From Neorhizobium tomejilense (GTDB lineage Bacteria; Pseudomonadota; Alphaproteobacteria; Rhizobiales; Rhizobiaceae): a stretch of DNA of 64,000 nt. Location: contig PVBG01000005.1 of NCBI GenBank assembly GCA_002968845.1, positions 186,001-250,000 on the forward strand, given 5' to 3'. Shown here piece by piece: positions 43,704 through 51,384 of this stretch (positions within the stretch are counted from its first letter, which is position 1; every line of letters begins with the position of its first letter). The position numbers were made by a program, and so were the translations under genes. Under the pieces are notes generated by a model that saw only the letters and a program-made list of their open reading frames with translations, ran no database searches and was not told the DNA's origin.

Positions 43704-43907
43704 TTACTCGATAACCGTTTGCTGAGCCGGGTTGGGCGCAATGAAATTGCTGTTGCCGTCTCTGAAGGCTTCCATTGCAACAATGAGCCCGAGAAGGATG
43801 AGAGCTGCCGCACCCATCAGCTTCCACAGCCCGCCAGTCATCGGTTTCTGCGGGCTCTCGTCCTGCTCTTGCCTGTGCTCTGCACGTGCATGGCCATGGA
43901 TATTCAT
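43704..43907 (-). CDS. Small single-pass membrane protein (67 residues)
   Basis: The protein has a charged His/Glu/Gln-rich N-terminus, one hydrophobic helix (LWKLMGAAALILLGLIVAM) and a short polar tail. I do not recognise a family. ATG 43907 follows the stop of the proline-rich gene by 34 bases, so it is likely the second gene of that EcfG-promoted unit. The ribosome-binding site is weak. Confidence 0.6.
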   Translation of the reverse strand: MNIHGHARAEHRQEQDESPQKPMTGGLWKLMGAAALILLGLIVAMEAFRDGNSNFIAPNPAQQTVIE

Positions 43908-43941
43908 GATCGATCTACCGGCGCTTTTGCGCCGGTACCTC

Positions 43942-44124
43942 TCAGCTGGAGGCCAGATTGCCGGGCGGCATATAGACTGGCGGATTGGGATTTTCGTCGG
44001 GATTGGGCAACGGCGTCTCATCCGGCAGCCGATCCGGTTCCGGTTCGTCGATCGGTGGGTCCGGCTTCCAGATGGGCGCCGGCATGGGCGGGCGTTCACT
44101 TGGTTCGCGAGGATCGGGTATCAT
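43942..44124 (-). CDS. Small proline-rich hypothetical protein (60 residues)
   Basis: About one residue in three is proline, with acidic residues between (PDPPIDEPEPDRLPDE), so it is probably an extended disordered chain. ATG 44124 has GGGAG six bases upstream, and the EcfG-type promoter would start the message near 44144. That places an alternative in-frame ATG at 44145 outside the transcript. Function is unknown. Confidence 0.65.
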   Translation of the reverse strand: MIPDPREPSERPPMPAPIWKPDPPIDEPEPDRLPDETPLPNPDENPNPPVYMPPGNLASS

Positions 44125-44150
44125 GGAAAACTCCCTGTTACTCATCTCAC

Positions 44151-44175
44151 AACCGCCCGGCATGGCGATTGTTCC
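44151..44175 (-). promoter_or_regulatory. EcfG-type promoter of the proline-rich protein gene
   Basis: Minus-strand GGAAC (44175-44171), 16 bases, GGTT (44154-44151). It decides the start codon of the following gene. Confidence 0.6.
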
Positions 44176-44188
44176 TCGCAAATTGACC

Positions 44189-44389
44189 CTAAGGGTTCGT
44201 GGAGCCGGTGCTGGTCGGGTCTGTCCCGGGAGCCGGCGCCGGCGTCTGCGCCCTATCGGTTGCCGCAGGAGGTGCCGGAGCCTGCGCCGTATCATCCGAC
44301 CCGCCGGTGAAATAATAACCAACGGCCATCAGGAGGAGTACTATGGTAATCCCTCCGATGATGGAATTTGCCCTCATCTCGCGTGACAT
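44189..44389 (-). CDS. Small membrane protein with Ala/Pro/Thr-rich tail (66 residues)
   Basis: After a short basic N-terminus one hydrophobic helix (IIGGITIVLLLMAVGYYF) is followed by a low-complexity periplasmic-type tail rich in Ala, Pro and Thr. It is a simple anchored protein of unknown function. ATG 44389 has a modest AAGGCGAAG site. GGAAC (44452-44448, minus) lies upstream but without a matching -10, so the promoter is unclear. Confidence 0.65.
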   Translation of the reverse strand: MSREMRANSIIGGITIVLLLMAVGYYFTGGSDDTAQAPAPPAATDRAQTPAPAPGTDPTSTGSTNP

Positions 44390-44469
44390 GATCTTCGCCT
44401 TTATGGCTTGTGAATTTACTACCGGACAATTCATAAAGGGCGGCAATGTTCCAGGCATCGAGGCGAAAA

Positions 44470-44494
44470 GGAACTTCGCCTGCTTTCAGGGGTT
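44470..44494 (+). promoter_or_regulatory. EcfG-type promoter of the ferritin-like gene
   Basis: GGAAC (44470-44474), 16 bases, GGTT (44491-44494), with the expected transcript start near 44501, 59 bases before ATG 44560. Confidence 0.6.
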
Positions 44495-44559
44495 GAATCC
44501 GGTTGCCTTGCGTTCCCAAAAGCAATCGATCTGGGCGACCAATTTGCGAGGAGAAGCGA

Positions 44560-45072
44560 ATGACCCATGCCCGAGACAATTTCCTCGCGTGGCTGCGTGC
44601 CGCCCATGCCATGGAGGAACAGGCGATCACTACGCTTACCGCGCAATCCCGGCGAATCGAGAGTTATCCCGACCTCAAGGCCCGTATCGTACAGCACCTG
44701 CATGAGACCGAGGAACACGCCCAGGCGCTGAAGACGCTCCTCGATCATTTTTCGGCAACCGGCAGCGCTTTGGCGCTCAAGGACATGGCGGCGAAACTGG
44801 CGGCCAAGGCGCAGGGTGTCGGCGGCATGTTGACCAGTGACGAGGTCGTCAAGGGAGCGATGGCAAGCTATGCCTTTGAGCACATGGAAATCGCCAGCTA
44901 CCGGGTCCTGATTGCAGCGGCCGACGAGCTGGATGAAATGGAGGCGAAGACGGTTTTCGAACGCATCCTTGGCGAGGAGATCGCTATGGCCAACTGGCTG
45001 GAAGCCAATCTCGACGCCATCACCCGCATATTCCTGATGCGTGACGAACGTGACCTGATGGCAAAGAGATAA
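44560..45072 (+). CDS. Ferritin-like (DUF892/YciF-type) protein
   Basis: The 170-residue all-helical protein has ferritin-like four-helix-bundle features: AMEEQAITTL, HLHETEEHAQAL and AFEHMEIASYRVLI, with Glu and His residues spaced as in di-iron carboxylate sites of the YciE/YciF family. These are stress-induced, and their iron or manganese chemistry is undefined. GAGGAG precedes ATG 44560, and an EcfG-type promoter lies upstream. A hairpin separates its end from the convergent gene. Confidence 0.85.
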   Translation: MTHARDNFLAWLRAAHAMEEQAITTLTAQSRRIESYPDLKARIVQHLHETEEHAQALKTLLDHFSATGSALALKDMAAKLAAKAQGVGGMLTSDEVVKGAMASYAFEHMEIASYRVLIAAADELDEMEAKTVFERILGEEIAMANWLEANLDAITRIFLMRDERDLMAKR

Positions 45073-45094
45073 GTGGCGAACGCTAAGGAGGGTG

Positions 45095-45119
45095 GCCAGC
45101 CGCTGCGATGGCGGCTGGC
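45095..45119. terminator. Hairpin between convergent genes
   Basis: GCCAGCCGC (45095-45103) pairs perfectly with GCGGCTGGC (45111-45119) around a 7-base loop, midway between the ferritin-like gene and the minus-strand gene ending at 45128. It lacks a T-run on either side. Confidence 0.5.
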
Positions 45120-45127
45120 GCGGGAGG

Positions 45128-45343
45128 TCAGGTTCTCAAGGGTGCGTCCGGATCCAGATGGATCTGCATATCTCGTGGATCGCGTACGCCCTGTTGATAA
45201 AGCTGGATGATCTGTGCTGCGAGATTGTTCGCGGCGAGGCTGCCGCCGGCAAGTCCACGCTCTGCGCAGATCTCGTCGAACAGGCGTTGAAGAAATGCCA
45301 GTTCCGTCGGTTCGAAAGTGTTGGTCAGGACTGCTGCATTCAA
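45128..45343 (-). CDS. Small hypothetical protein (71 residues) with TTG start
   Basis: The protein is hydrophilic and helical (AFLQRLFDEICAERG, NNLAAQIIQLYQQG) and resembles short conserved rhizobial proteins of unknown function. There is no in-frame ATG; TTG 45343 has a strong GGGAGG eight bases upstream, which decides the start. The frame shows good codon bias for this genome. No EcfG site is evident upstream, although it lies within the stress island. Confidence 0.7.
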   Translation of the reverse strand: MNAAVLTNTFEPTELAFLQRLFDEICAERGLAGGSLAANNLAAQIIQLYQQGVRDPRDMQIHLDPDAPLRT

Positions 45344-45531
45344 CTTTTCAGCCTCCCAAATGGTGGCGAAAGCGCTTCCTGTCTTCCAGTCGCCAGCGCG
45401 CTCTTGTCATCAGCCGGCGATAGCCAAAGACTACTACTTCTCTTCCGCTTTGCAAGGGAGGAAAGCGGGGTGGGCGCAGCAGTGGATTGCTCGAAATCCT
45501 TTCTCAAGCAGTCGCGAATGTAAGTGATTTT

Positions 45532-45747
45532 TCAGTCGTTAAGATGGTTCGCCTCGTGATCGTGAAACTGTTCGGTCTGCACCGTTTTGCCATCCAGTCC
45601 GCGTTGCCTCGAATGCTGCGCCTTGTCCCTGTTCGACAGTACCTTGTTTTCGGGGAGGATCGCCTTGTCGACATCTGTCATGGCTCCGTTTCCGCTGTTT
45701 TTCCCCTGCGCTCCCGCGCCCATCCGCTTCGAACTCGCCTTGGCCAT
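45532..45747 (-). CDS. Small basic hydrophilic protein (71 residues), stress-type
   Basis: The protein is rich in Lys, Gly, Asn and Gln (KASSKRMGAGAQGKNSGNG), has no hydrophobic segment and is probably disordered. Its composition resembles small bacterial stress hydrophilins. AGGAGA lies eight bases before ATG 45747. It closes the small-gene stress island before the polysaccharide locus. Function is unknown. Confidence 0.72.
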   Translation of the reverse strand: MAKASSKRMGAGAQGKNSGNGAMTDVDKAILPENKVLSNRDKAQHSRQRGLDGKTVQTEQFHDHEANHLND

Positions 45748-45887
45748 GATGTCTGTCTCCTGGTTCTTGTCTTCAATCAAAGGGTAGAACCGCGCAGGCG
45801 AGTTTTTGATCCGCGAAAAGTCGGATAGGAGAAATCTGAACGATCTCCCTGCACAGATTTTAAGATTTCAGCCCTAGGGTCCGGCGC

Positions 45888-47006
45888 ATGAGGCACGAAT
45901 TCAGCTCAGCTTTTCCAAAAGCTGCCGATACCCTAATTCCTTCGGGGAAGCGGATTCTCCAACTCGTAACCCATGACAAGATGGGGGGCGTGCGTACCCT
46001 TGTGCAGATGGTGGAGACCGGCTTGCACGCCCGCGGTTTCGAGGTACAGACGCTGCCTCTCGACACCGGTCATGGAACGGTCGCCACGCTTCGTAATCTC
46101 GCACGCCTTGGCTGGACCATCCTGTCGGGTAAATACGACGCGATCTTCACCTACCAGGCTGCGGCCTCCGTCTTCGGCGGCTTTTTCGGGTTTCTGGGCC
46201 GCGTGCCGGTGCGTGCCGCCCATCACACCGCAGCGCCGGAGGGTATTCGCCGGCATTGGAAGGCACTTGACTGGCTGTTCGGATCGGCGGGGATATTCAC
46301 CCATTTCGTATCAAATTCCGTTTCCACCAGCGCGTCGTTCGGCAAATGGCCTGCTGCCTACCGGCGGCGGTTCATTCTGATCCCGCATGGCGTCGATCCC
46401 ATTCCGCCCGCTCGCGCAGCGGTCGATTGGCGGCAGCGCCTCTCCATTGCGCCAGATGCTTTCGTGCTGGTCGCGACGGGAAGGCTGGTGGATCAGAAGG
46501 ATCACGCAGTCCTGGTTGATGCGCTCGGGATGCTGCCGGGCATGCATCTGATCATCGCCGGCGATGGCCCGAACCGGGAGGCTCTGGAGGACAAAGCACG
46601 CACTCTGGATGTGGCGGAGCGCGTCCATCTGGTCGGCTCGATCGAGCGGGATGCGCTCGGCGACATCCTGACGGCCGGAAATATCTATGTGTTCCCGTCG
46701 ATCTGGGAAACTTTCGGCCTTGCCGGGGTGGAGGCTTCGATGGCGGGCCTGCCGGTCGTCGCGTCCGATCTCCCGGTTTTGCGGGAGGTCCTGTGCATCG
46801 GCGACGGGCATGAGAACGCAGCCATGACGCGGTTCCATCCACCCTGCGATGCGGCCAGTCTTGCCGATGCGGTCAAAGATCTCGCCGCGAATTATCCGGA
46901 TGCGCAGCTTCGGAACGATTTTGCGCGATTGCATCGAGAGCATCACAGCCGGGAGCTCATGCTGGAGCGCTACACGAATTTCCTGCACTCAGAGAGCGGC
47001 GTCTAA
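45888..47006 (+). CDS. Family 4 glycosyltransferase
   Basis: This 372-residue enzyme has a GT-B fold. The N-terminal domain begins ILQLVTHDKMGGVRTL, and the C-terminal nucleotide-sugar domain has the GT4 blocks LVATGRLVDQKDH and FPSIWETFGLAGVEAS, the latter with the E-x7-E motif. It adds a sugar to a lipid-linked intermediate at the cytoplasmic face. Its last four bases overlap the convergent flippase gene. The donor sugar is unknown. Confidence 0.88.
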   Translation: MRHEFSSAFPKAADTLIPSGKRILQLVTHDKMGGVRTLVQMVETGLHARGFEVQTLPLDTGHGTVATLRNLARLGWTILSGKYDAIFTYQAAASVFGGFFGFLGRVPVRAAHHTAAPEGIRRHWKALDWLFGSAGIFTHFVSNSVSTSASFGKWPAAYRRRFILIPHGVDPIPPARAAVDWRQRLSIAPDAFVLVATGRLVDQKDHAVLVDALGMLPGMHLIIAGDGPNREALEDKARTLDVAERVHLVGSIERDALGDILTAGNIYVFPSIWETFGLAGVEASMAGLPVVASDLPVLREVLCIGDGHENAAMTRFHPPCDAASLADAVKDLAANYPDAQLRNDFARLHREHHSRELMLERYTNFLHSESGV

Positions 47007-48427
47007 CCGCGCCGCGGATAAAAGCGCTGAAGCAGCGAGCGGGCGTCGAACAGGTTCCAGCGCAGCGCGATATAGGCGCTGGCGATGCCGATCAGGACGA
47101 AGTTGATGGCGCTTGCAGCCGGCTCTTCCGCCAGGAACTGGACGCCTTTGCCGACGGCGACCACAGCTATGCCGAGAGCCAGCAGCAGGCCCCCTCGGGG
47201 CAGGTCGAGAGGCATGCGCAGGTTTCCCGACGCGTAGACCAGGCAGATCAACAGAGCCGCGGCCTGCCCGAGCGTAAAGGCGATGGCGGCGCCCATTGCC
47301 GCGTATGAAGGGATAAGCAGGTAGCTCAGCGTTCCGGTGACCGCGAGCATCGCGACGGACGCGACCAGTTCCAGGTTTGTTGTCCCGCTGAAATAAATGA
47401 TCTGGCCGAAATAGTGGGCGCGCATGACGAGGATGGCATTCGCGACGAGCAGGATCGGCATGATCTGCGTGACGACCGGCAGATAGCTCGGGGCGAGCAG
47501 GATCCCGAAGATGACGTCGCCGAGCAGGATGAAGGACGCGGTGCCAAAAATGACGATATAGCAATGCGTGATGAAGGCGCGCTTGAGGGTATGCCGCGCT
47601 TCGGTCCCTTTCCCCTCCGTATGGAAGTTCTTGGCGCTCGAAATATATCCTGCGCTGATCGCCTCGGCCAAGACCAGGAACGTCTGCTTCATGAGGTCGA
47701 GTACGGTCCCGTAAGGGGCGACGGTGCTGGTATTGTAGAGGCCCGCCAGCAGCAGCCGATCGACATTCATGGCGGCAGCGGAGGCGCCGAAGGCAATGGC
47801 AAGCGGCCAGCCGTAGCGCCACATCCGCCGCACGTCGCTGCCCCTAGGCCAGACAAAGCCGGACGCCCATATGGTGCGGCTGAAATGCCGGAAAACCGGC
47901 ACGGAGCCCAGCGCATAACCGAGCCCCACGCCCGCCAGCAATGCGCCGGGCGTGTCGAATTCGAGGACGGCGATGTAACCGAACAGCAGCGAGAAGACGG
48001 CGCGGGCGATGGTCGCGATTGCAACGAGCCGGACAAGAAGGTGGGCGCGGCTGATTTCGACGGCGACGAAATACAAGGTGAAGCACACGACCAGCAGGCT
48101 GCTGCTGACCGCAACATCGGCATGCAATGTTCCGAACAGGTAGAACAGGGATATGAAGCCGATCGCCGGCAGCATCACTACCCCTGAAACCAGCAGCAGC
48201 GCCCCCGCGAGCCGATCGGCTTCCTTGGGGTCGTATCGTCCGAAATGCGCGAATACGATCCACTGGACGCCCAAGCTGTAGACCATCATGCATATCGAAA
48301 ACCCGACGATATACTGGCCGTACACTTCGGCGCTGGTCATGCGCGTGAAGATGGAAACCGACACGAGATTGATGATGGCCGAGGTCGCCCGCGAGGCTAA
48401 ATACACCGAGGCATGTCTATCGCTCAA
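47003..48427 (-). CDS. Polysaccharide flippase (Wzx/MOP superfamily)
   Basis: The protein of 474 residues has about twelve to fourteen hydrophobic segments and the polysaccharide-synthesis block at the N-terminus (ATSAIINLVSVSIFTRMTSAEVYGQY). It would translocate undecaprenyl-linked repeat units across the inner membrane for Wzy-type polymerisation. The start at TTG 48427 has no clear ribosome-binding site and is uncertain; no ATG precedes the first helix. It is divergent from the next glycosyltransferase (about 125 bases). Confidence 0.85.
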   Translation of the reverse strand: MSDRHASVYLASRATSAIINLVSVSIFTRMTSAEVYGQYIVGFSICMMVYSLGVQWIVFAHFGRYDPKEADRLAGALLLVSGVVMLPAIGFISLFYLFGTLHADVAVSSSLLVVCFTLYFVAVEISRAHLLVRLVAIATIARAVFSLLFGYIAVLEFDTPGALLAGVGLGYALGSVPVFRHFSRTIWASGFVWPRGSDVRRMWRYGWPLAIAFGASAAAMNVDRLLLAGLYNTSTVAPYGTVLDLMKQTFLVLAEAISAGYISSAKNFHTEGKGTEARHTLKRAFITHCYIVIFGTASFILLGDVIFGILLAPSYLPVVTQIMPILLVANAILVMRAHYFGQIIYFSGTTNLELVASVAMLAVTGTLSYLLIPSYAAMGAAIAFTLGQAAALLICLVYASGNLRMPLDLPRGGLLLALGIAVVAVGKGVQFLAEEPAASAINFVLIGIASAYIALRWNLFDARSLLQRFYPRRG

Positions 48428-48552
48428 TTTCGTCGCCCAATAATATGCATTTGGTCAGAATTAACCGCTAACCCTCTAGGGTAGGCCCGATCGCCGGGAG
48501 TGACGTAGATCCTTCCTTAGCAGGAACAAACGCAATAATCATAGGGCATGTG

Positions 48553-49746
48553 ATGATTATGAATAGCTCTCGGATTGTTGATCCGGTCGCAGCCCGAATC
48601 TGCTTTCTCGTGCGTGGTTTCGATGGCGGCGGTGCCCAACGCGACGCCATCCTGCTGGCAAACGAACTGCAGGGCCAGGGATTTCCGAGCGCAATCGTTA
48701 CGCTTCAGAGTTCGGGTCCGTTGCGGGACCTGATCCGCGCCGACGTGCCCGTCATCGATCTCGGCAACGGCCGCAAACTGCGCCTCGCCTTTGCGCCAGT
48801 GGCATTGCGAAAGTTGCTGGTCACGGGGCGTCCGAGGGCGCTGGTGTCTTCCGAGGCGGCGGCGAATGTCCTGGTGGTCCTGGCCTCGCGAGGGCTTGCG
48901 AGGGAAACGCGGCCGTCGATCGTCCTGCGCGAGGTGGCAAGCCCCCTGCAGGCGCGAACCGGCGATCCCTATTGGCAGAACCGGCTGGCCTACAGGCTGA
49001 TCCGGTTTGCCTATCCGCGTGCCGATCTCGTCCTGACGCTGACAGCCGGTGCGCGAAACGACCTGATCGACCGTTTTGGGGTGCCGGCCGCGAAAGTCGC
49101 CAACCTCGGTACCAATGCCGTGCTGACGCCGCAGATGCGGCGGCGGATCGAGCAGCTGGGCCGCGCCCCGGAACCGGGCCACATCGTCTCGGTCGGGAGG
49201 CTCTCCCCGGAAAAGGGGTATGCGACGCTGATCGAGGCCTTCGCGCAGCTCCGGCGGATGCGCGAGGCCCGGCTGACGATCGTCGGGGAAGGCGACGAGC
49301 GCGGCAATCTGGAGGCTTTGGTCGAAGCGCTAAATCTATCGCAGGACGTCAGCTTGCCGGGACACAATCCTGACCCGTTGTCGATCGTGTCGCAGGCTTC
49401 GCTTTTCGTATCGTCCTCCTCGCACGAGGGGCTGGGGAACGCACTGATCGAGGCCATGGCCTGCGGCGTGCCCGTCGTCGCGACGGATGCGCCTTACGGT
49501 CCGCGCGAGATCCTGCAAGGCGGCAGGCTTGGACGGCTGGTGCCGGTCGGTGACGCGACTGCGCTTGCGCAGGCCATGGCGACGACACTCGAACAGCCGC
49601 CCGAAAGCGCAGTTCTCCAGGCCCGCGCCGCGGAGTTCAGCGTCGAAAAATCGGCCGAAAGGTTCATCCATCTTCTTCAGGCGGCAGGGATCGCGGGAAA
49701 TGCCGTTTCTGCGGCGCCGGAGATTGAGACAACCGTAAGTATTTGA
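48553..49746 (+). CDS. Family 4 glycosyltransferase
   Basis: This 397-residue GT-B enzyme begins ICFLVRGFDGGGAQRDA and has the GT4 donor-domain blocks SVGRLSPEKGYATLIEAF and SSSHEGLGNALIEAMACGVPVV. It belongs to the polysaccharide assembly set. The first in-frame starts are GTG 48550, ATG 48553 and ATG 48559; AGGG favours 48553. It is followed after 49 bases by the deacetylase on the same strand. Confidence 0.88.
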   Translation: MIMNSSRIVDPVAARICFLVRGFDGGGAQRDAILLANELQGQGFPSAIVTLQSSGPLRDLIRADVPVIDLGNGRKLRLAFAPVALRKLLVTGRPRALVSSEAAANVLVVLASRGLARETRPSIVLREVASPLQARTGDPYWQNRLAYRLIRFAYPRADLVLTLTAGARNDLIDRFGVPAAKVANLGTNAVLTPQMRRRIEQLGRAPEPGHIVSVGRLSPEKGYATLIEAFAQLRRMREARLTIVGEGDERGNLEALVEALNLSQDVSLPGHNPDPLSIVSQASLFVSSSSHEGLGNALIEAMACGVPVVATDAPYGPREILQGGRLGRLVPVGDATALAQAMATTLEQPPESAVLQARAAEFSVEKSAERFIHLLQAAGIAGNAVSAAPEIETTVSI

Positions 49747-49795
49747 CATTATGTTCTGACGCTCTGGGAGATCCGACTGCAATGGATGGGGGTAG

Positions 49796-50569
49796 ATGAA
49801 AAAGCCGAAACTCTGGGAGATGTCCGGTTCCGAGATACTGGCGGGAGTATCCCGCAAGATCGGGCGGCACGTATATTTTCGACCGCACCTGTTGAAGCTG
49901 GATGCGCCTGTCGTTGCTTTCACGTTCGACGACTTTCCTGTCTCGGTCTTCGAAAATGCGGCGCCCGCTCTTGAGGATGCCGGCATGCTCGGCACGTTCT
50001 ATCTTGCAAGCGGCCTGATGCAGCGCGTCGAAAACGGCCAGCTGATCGTCGATGAGGAGATGGTCGCGACGCTTTCGGACAGGGGACACGAGATCGGCGG
50101 CCACACCCATGGCCATATCAATGTCCAGAAAACGCCCCGTCGCGACCTAATGGCCGATGTCAGGCGAAACGACGAGGAAATCGCCCGGATCGTCGGCTCC
50201 GCAAAGCCGGTTTCCTTCGCATATCCCTTCGGGATGATTTCAGTTCCATCCAAGCTGGCGCTGATGCATCACTATCCGGGCCTGCGCGGCATCAAGGTCG
50301 GCACCAATTCCGGCCTCATCGACCTTGCCCATCTGAAGGCGCAGGAACTCTATGATTGCAGCAATGATTCCGCATCGATCGACAGGATGCTGGACGATGT
50401 CGAGCGGCGCTGCGGCTGGCTGATCTTCTATACCCACGACGTGCGCGAGGACCCGACGAATATCGGCTGTTCGCCGGCTTTCTTCTCGCAAGTGGTCGAC
50501 AAGGTGCGCCGGCGCGGCATCAAGGTCGAGACGGTGATCGATACGCTGAAGCGGATCGGGGTCGCCTAA
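49796..50569 (+). CDS. Polysaccharide deacetylase family protein
   Basis: The 257-residue protein has the NodB-homology domain. VVAFTFDDFP carries the catalytic Asp pair near residue 43, and IGGHTHGHIN the two zinc-binding His residues. It removes N- or O-acetyl groups from a sugar polymer or lipid-linked intermediate. There is no signal peptide, so it may act in the cytoplasm or at the membrane. The last four bases overlap the convergent WecG-type gene. Confidence 0.88.
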   Translation: MKKPKLWEMSGSEILAGVSRKIGRHVYFRPHLLKLDAPVVAFTFDDFPVSVFENAAPALEDAGMLGTFYLASGLMQRVENGQLIVDEEMVATLSDRGHEIGGHTHGHINVQKTPRRDLMADVRRNDEEIARIVGSAKPVSFAYPFGMISVPSKLALMHHYPGLRGIKVGTNSGLIDLAHLKAQELYDCSNDSASIDRMLDDVERRCGWLIFYTHDVREDPTNIGCSPAFFSQVVDKVRRRGIKVETVIDTLKRIGVA

Positions 50570-51384
50570 CGGGTCTTGTCCGTGTCGGGGCGGTCGGCCG
50601 TCAGATCCTTGTAAACGGCCCAGCAGAATGCCCAGGACGTAACGAAATAGCGCCGTGCCAGGCGGCGCGGCTCGGTCGCCACGCGCCAGAGGAATTCCAG
50701 CCCGGCTTTCCGCAGGAAGACCGGAGCACGCGATTTGACGCCGGCATAGAAATCCAGCCCAGCGCCAAAACCGAAGCCGTAGCAATCGGGAAGGTCGGCG
50801 CGGTGCTTGTCCATCCAGATCTCGGATTTCGGGGCGCCGATGCCGAAGAAGATATGCGTGACGCGTCTTTCCCGAAGCATCGCCACCAATTCGCGTCCGA
50901 AGGTCTCATTCTGCTCGAAAGCCGGGGGCGCTGTGACGATGACGTGCTCGGAAAAACCGAGCGCCTTCAGCTTGTCGTCGAGAATCGCTGCCGTGGTTTC
51001 GCTCGAGCATAGGAGCAGGGGCCGGTGGGTGCCCGGCTTCAGGCGCTCGATGATCTCGGGAAACAGGTCGGCGCCGGTGATGCGGCCGGGAACGGCAAGC
51101 CCGCGCAGCCGCGCATAGAGGAGCACAGGGGCTCCGTCGACGGTGGTCAGCCAGGCCTTGTCATAGGCGGCCCTGAAGGCGGGATTCCTGTTCAGCTGCA
51201 CGATGTGATCGAGATTGGCGGTCACCAGCAGCCGCAGGCCTTCGCCGGCCGGCACTGGTTCGGAGACGATCGTATCGACGATCCTGCCGGCGTCCCAGGT
51301 GGAGAACTCGATGCCGAAGGCGGATGTCCGCCGCCGCTGTTTTACCGGTGCTTGCTCGGACATTTCAGGCGTACGCTGGTCCAT
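50566..51384 (-). CDS. WecG/TagA/CpsF-family glycosyltransferase
   Basis: This 272-residue protein has the GT26 blocks NLDHIVQLNRN, TVDGAPVLLYARL, RITGADLFPEI and FFGIGAPKSEIWM. Family members transfer ManNAc(A) or glucose-type residues to lipid-linked sugars at the inner membrane. ATG 51384 lies inside the end of the upstream ligase gene (20-base overlap); an alternative ATG at 51363 starts just after that stop, but lacks a ribosome-binding site. Confidence 0.88.
   Translation of the reverse strand: MDQRTPEMSEQAPVKQRRRTSAFGIEFSTWDAGRIVDTIVSEPVPAGEGLRLLVTANLDHIVQLNRNPAFRAAYDKAWLTTVDGAPVLLYARLRGLAVPGRITGADLFPEIIERLKPGTHRPLLLCSSETTAAILDDKLKALGFSEHVIVTAPPAFEQNETFGRELVAMLRERRVTHIFFGIGAPKSEIWMDKHRADLPDCYGFGFGAGLDFYAGVKSRAPVFLRKAGLEFLWRVATEPRRLARRYFVTSWAFCWAVYKDLTADRPDTDKTR

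Noticed and set aside
44428..44452. EcfG promoter for the small membrane protein gene starting at 44389
   Set aside because: The minus-strand GGAAC is present, but the sequence at the -10 position reads AATT, so the match is incomplete.
45092..45523. Open frame of 143 codons on the plus strand starting at GTG next to AAGGAGGG
   Set aside because: The purine tract abuts the start with no spacing, the frame crosses a 9-bp hairpin, and the minus-strand TTG-started gene with a proper ribosome-binding site is the better reading.
48469..48483. Small inverted repeat ACCCT-CT-AGGGT in the divergent glycosyltransferase/flippase gap
   Set aside because: Arms of only five bases; not distinguishable from chance in this composition.
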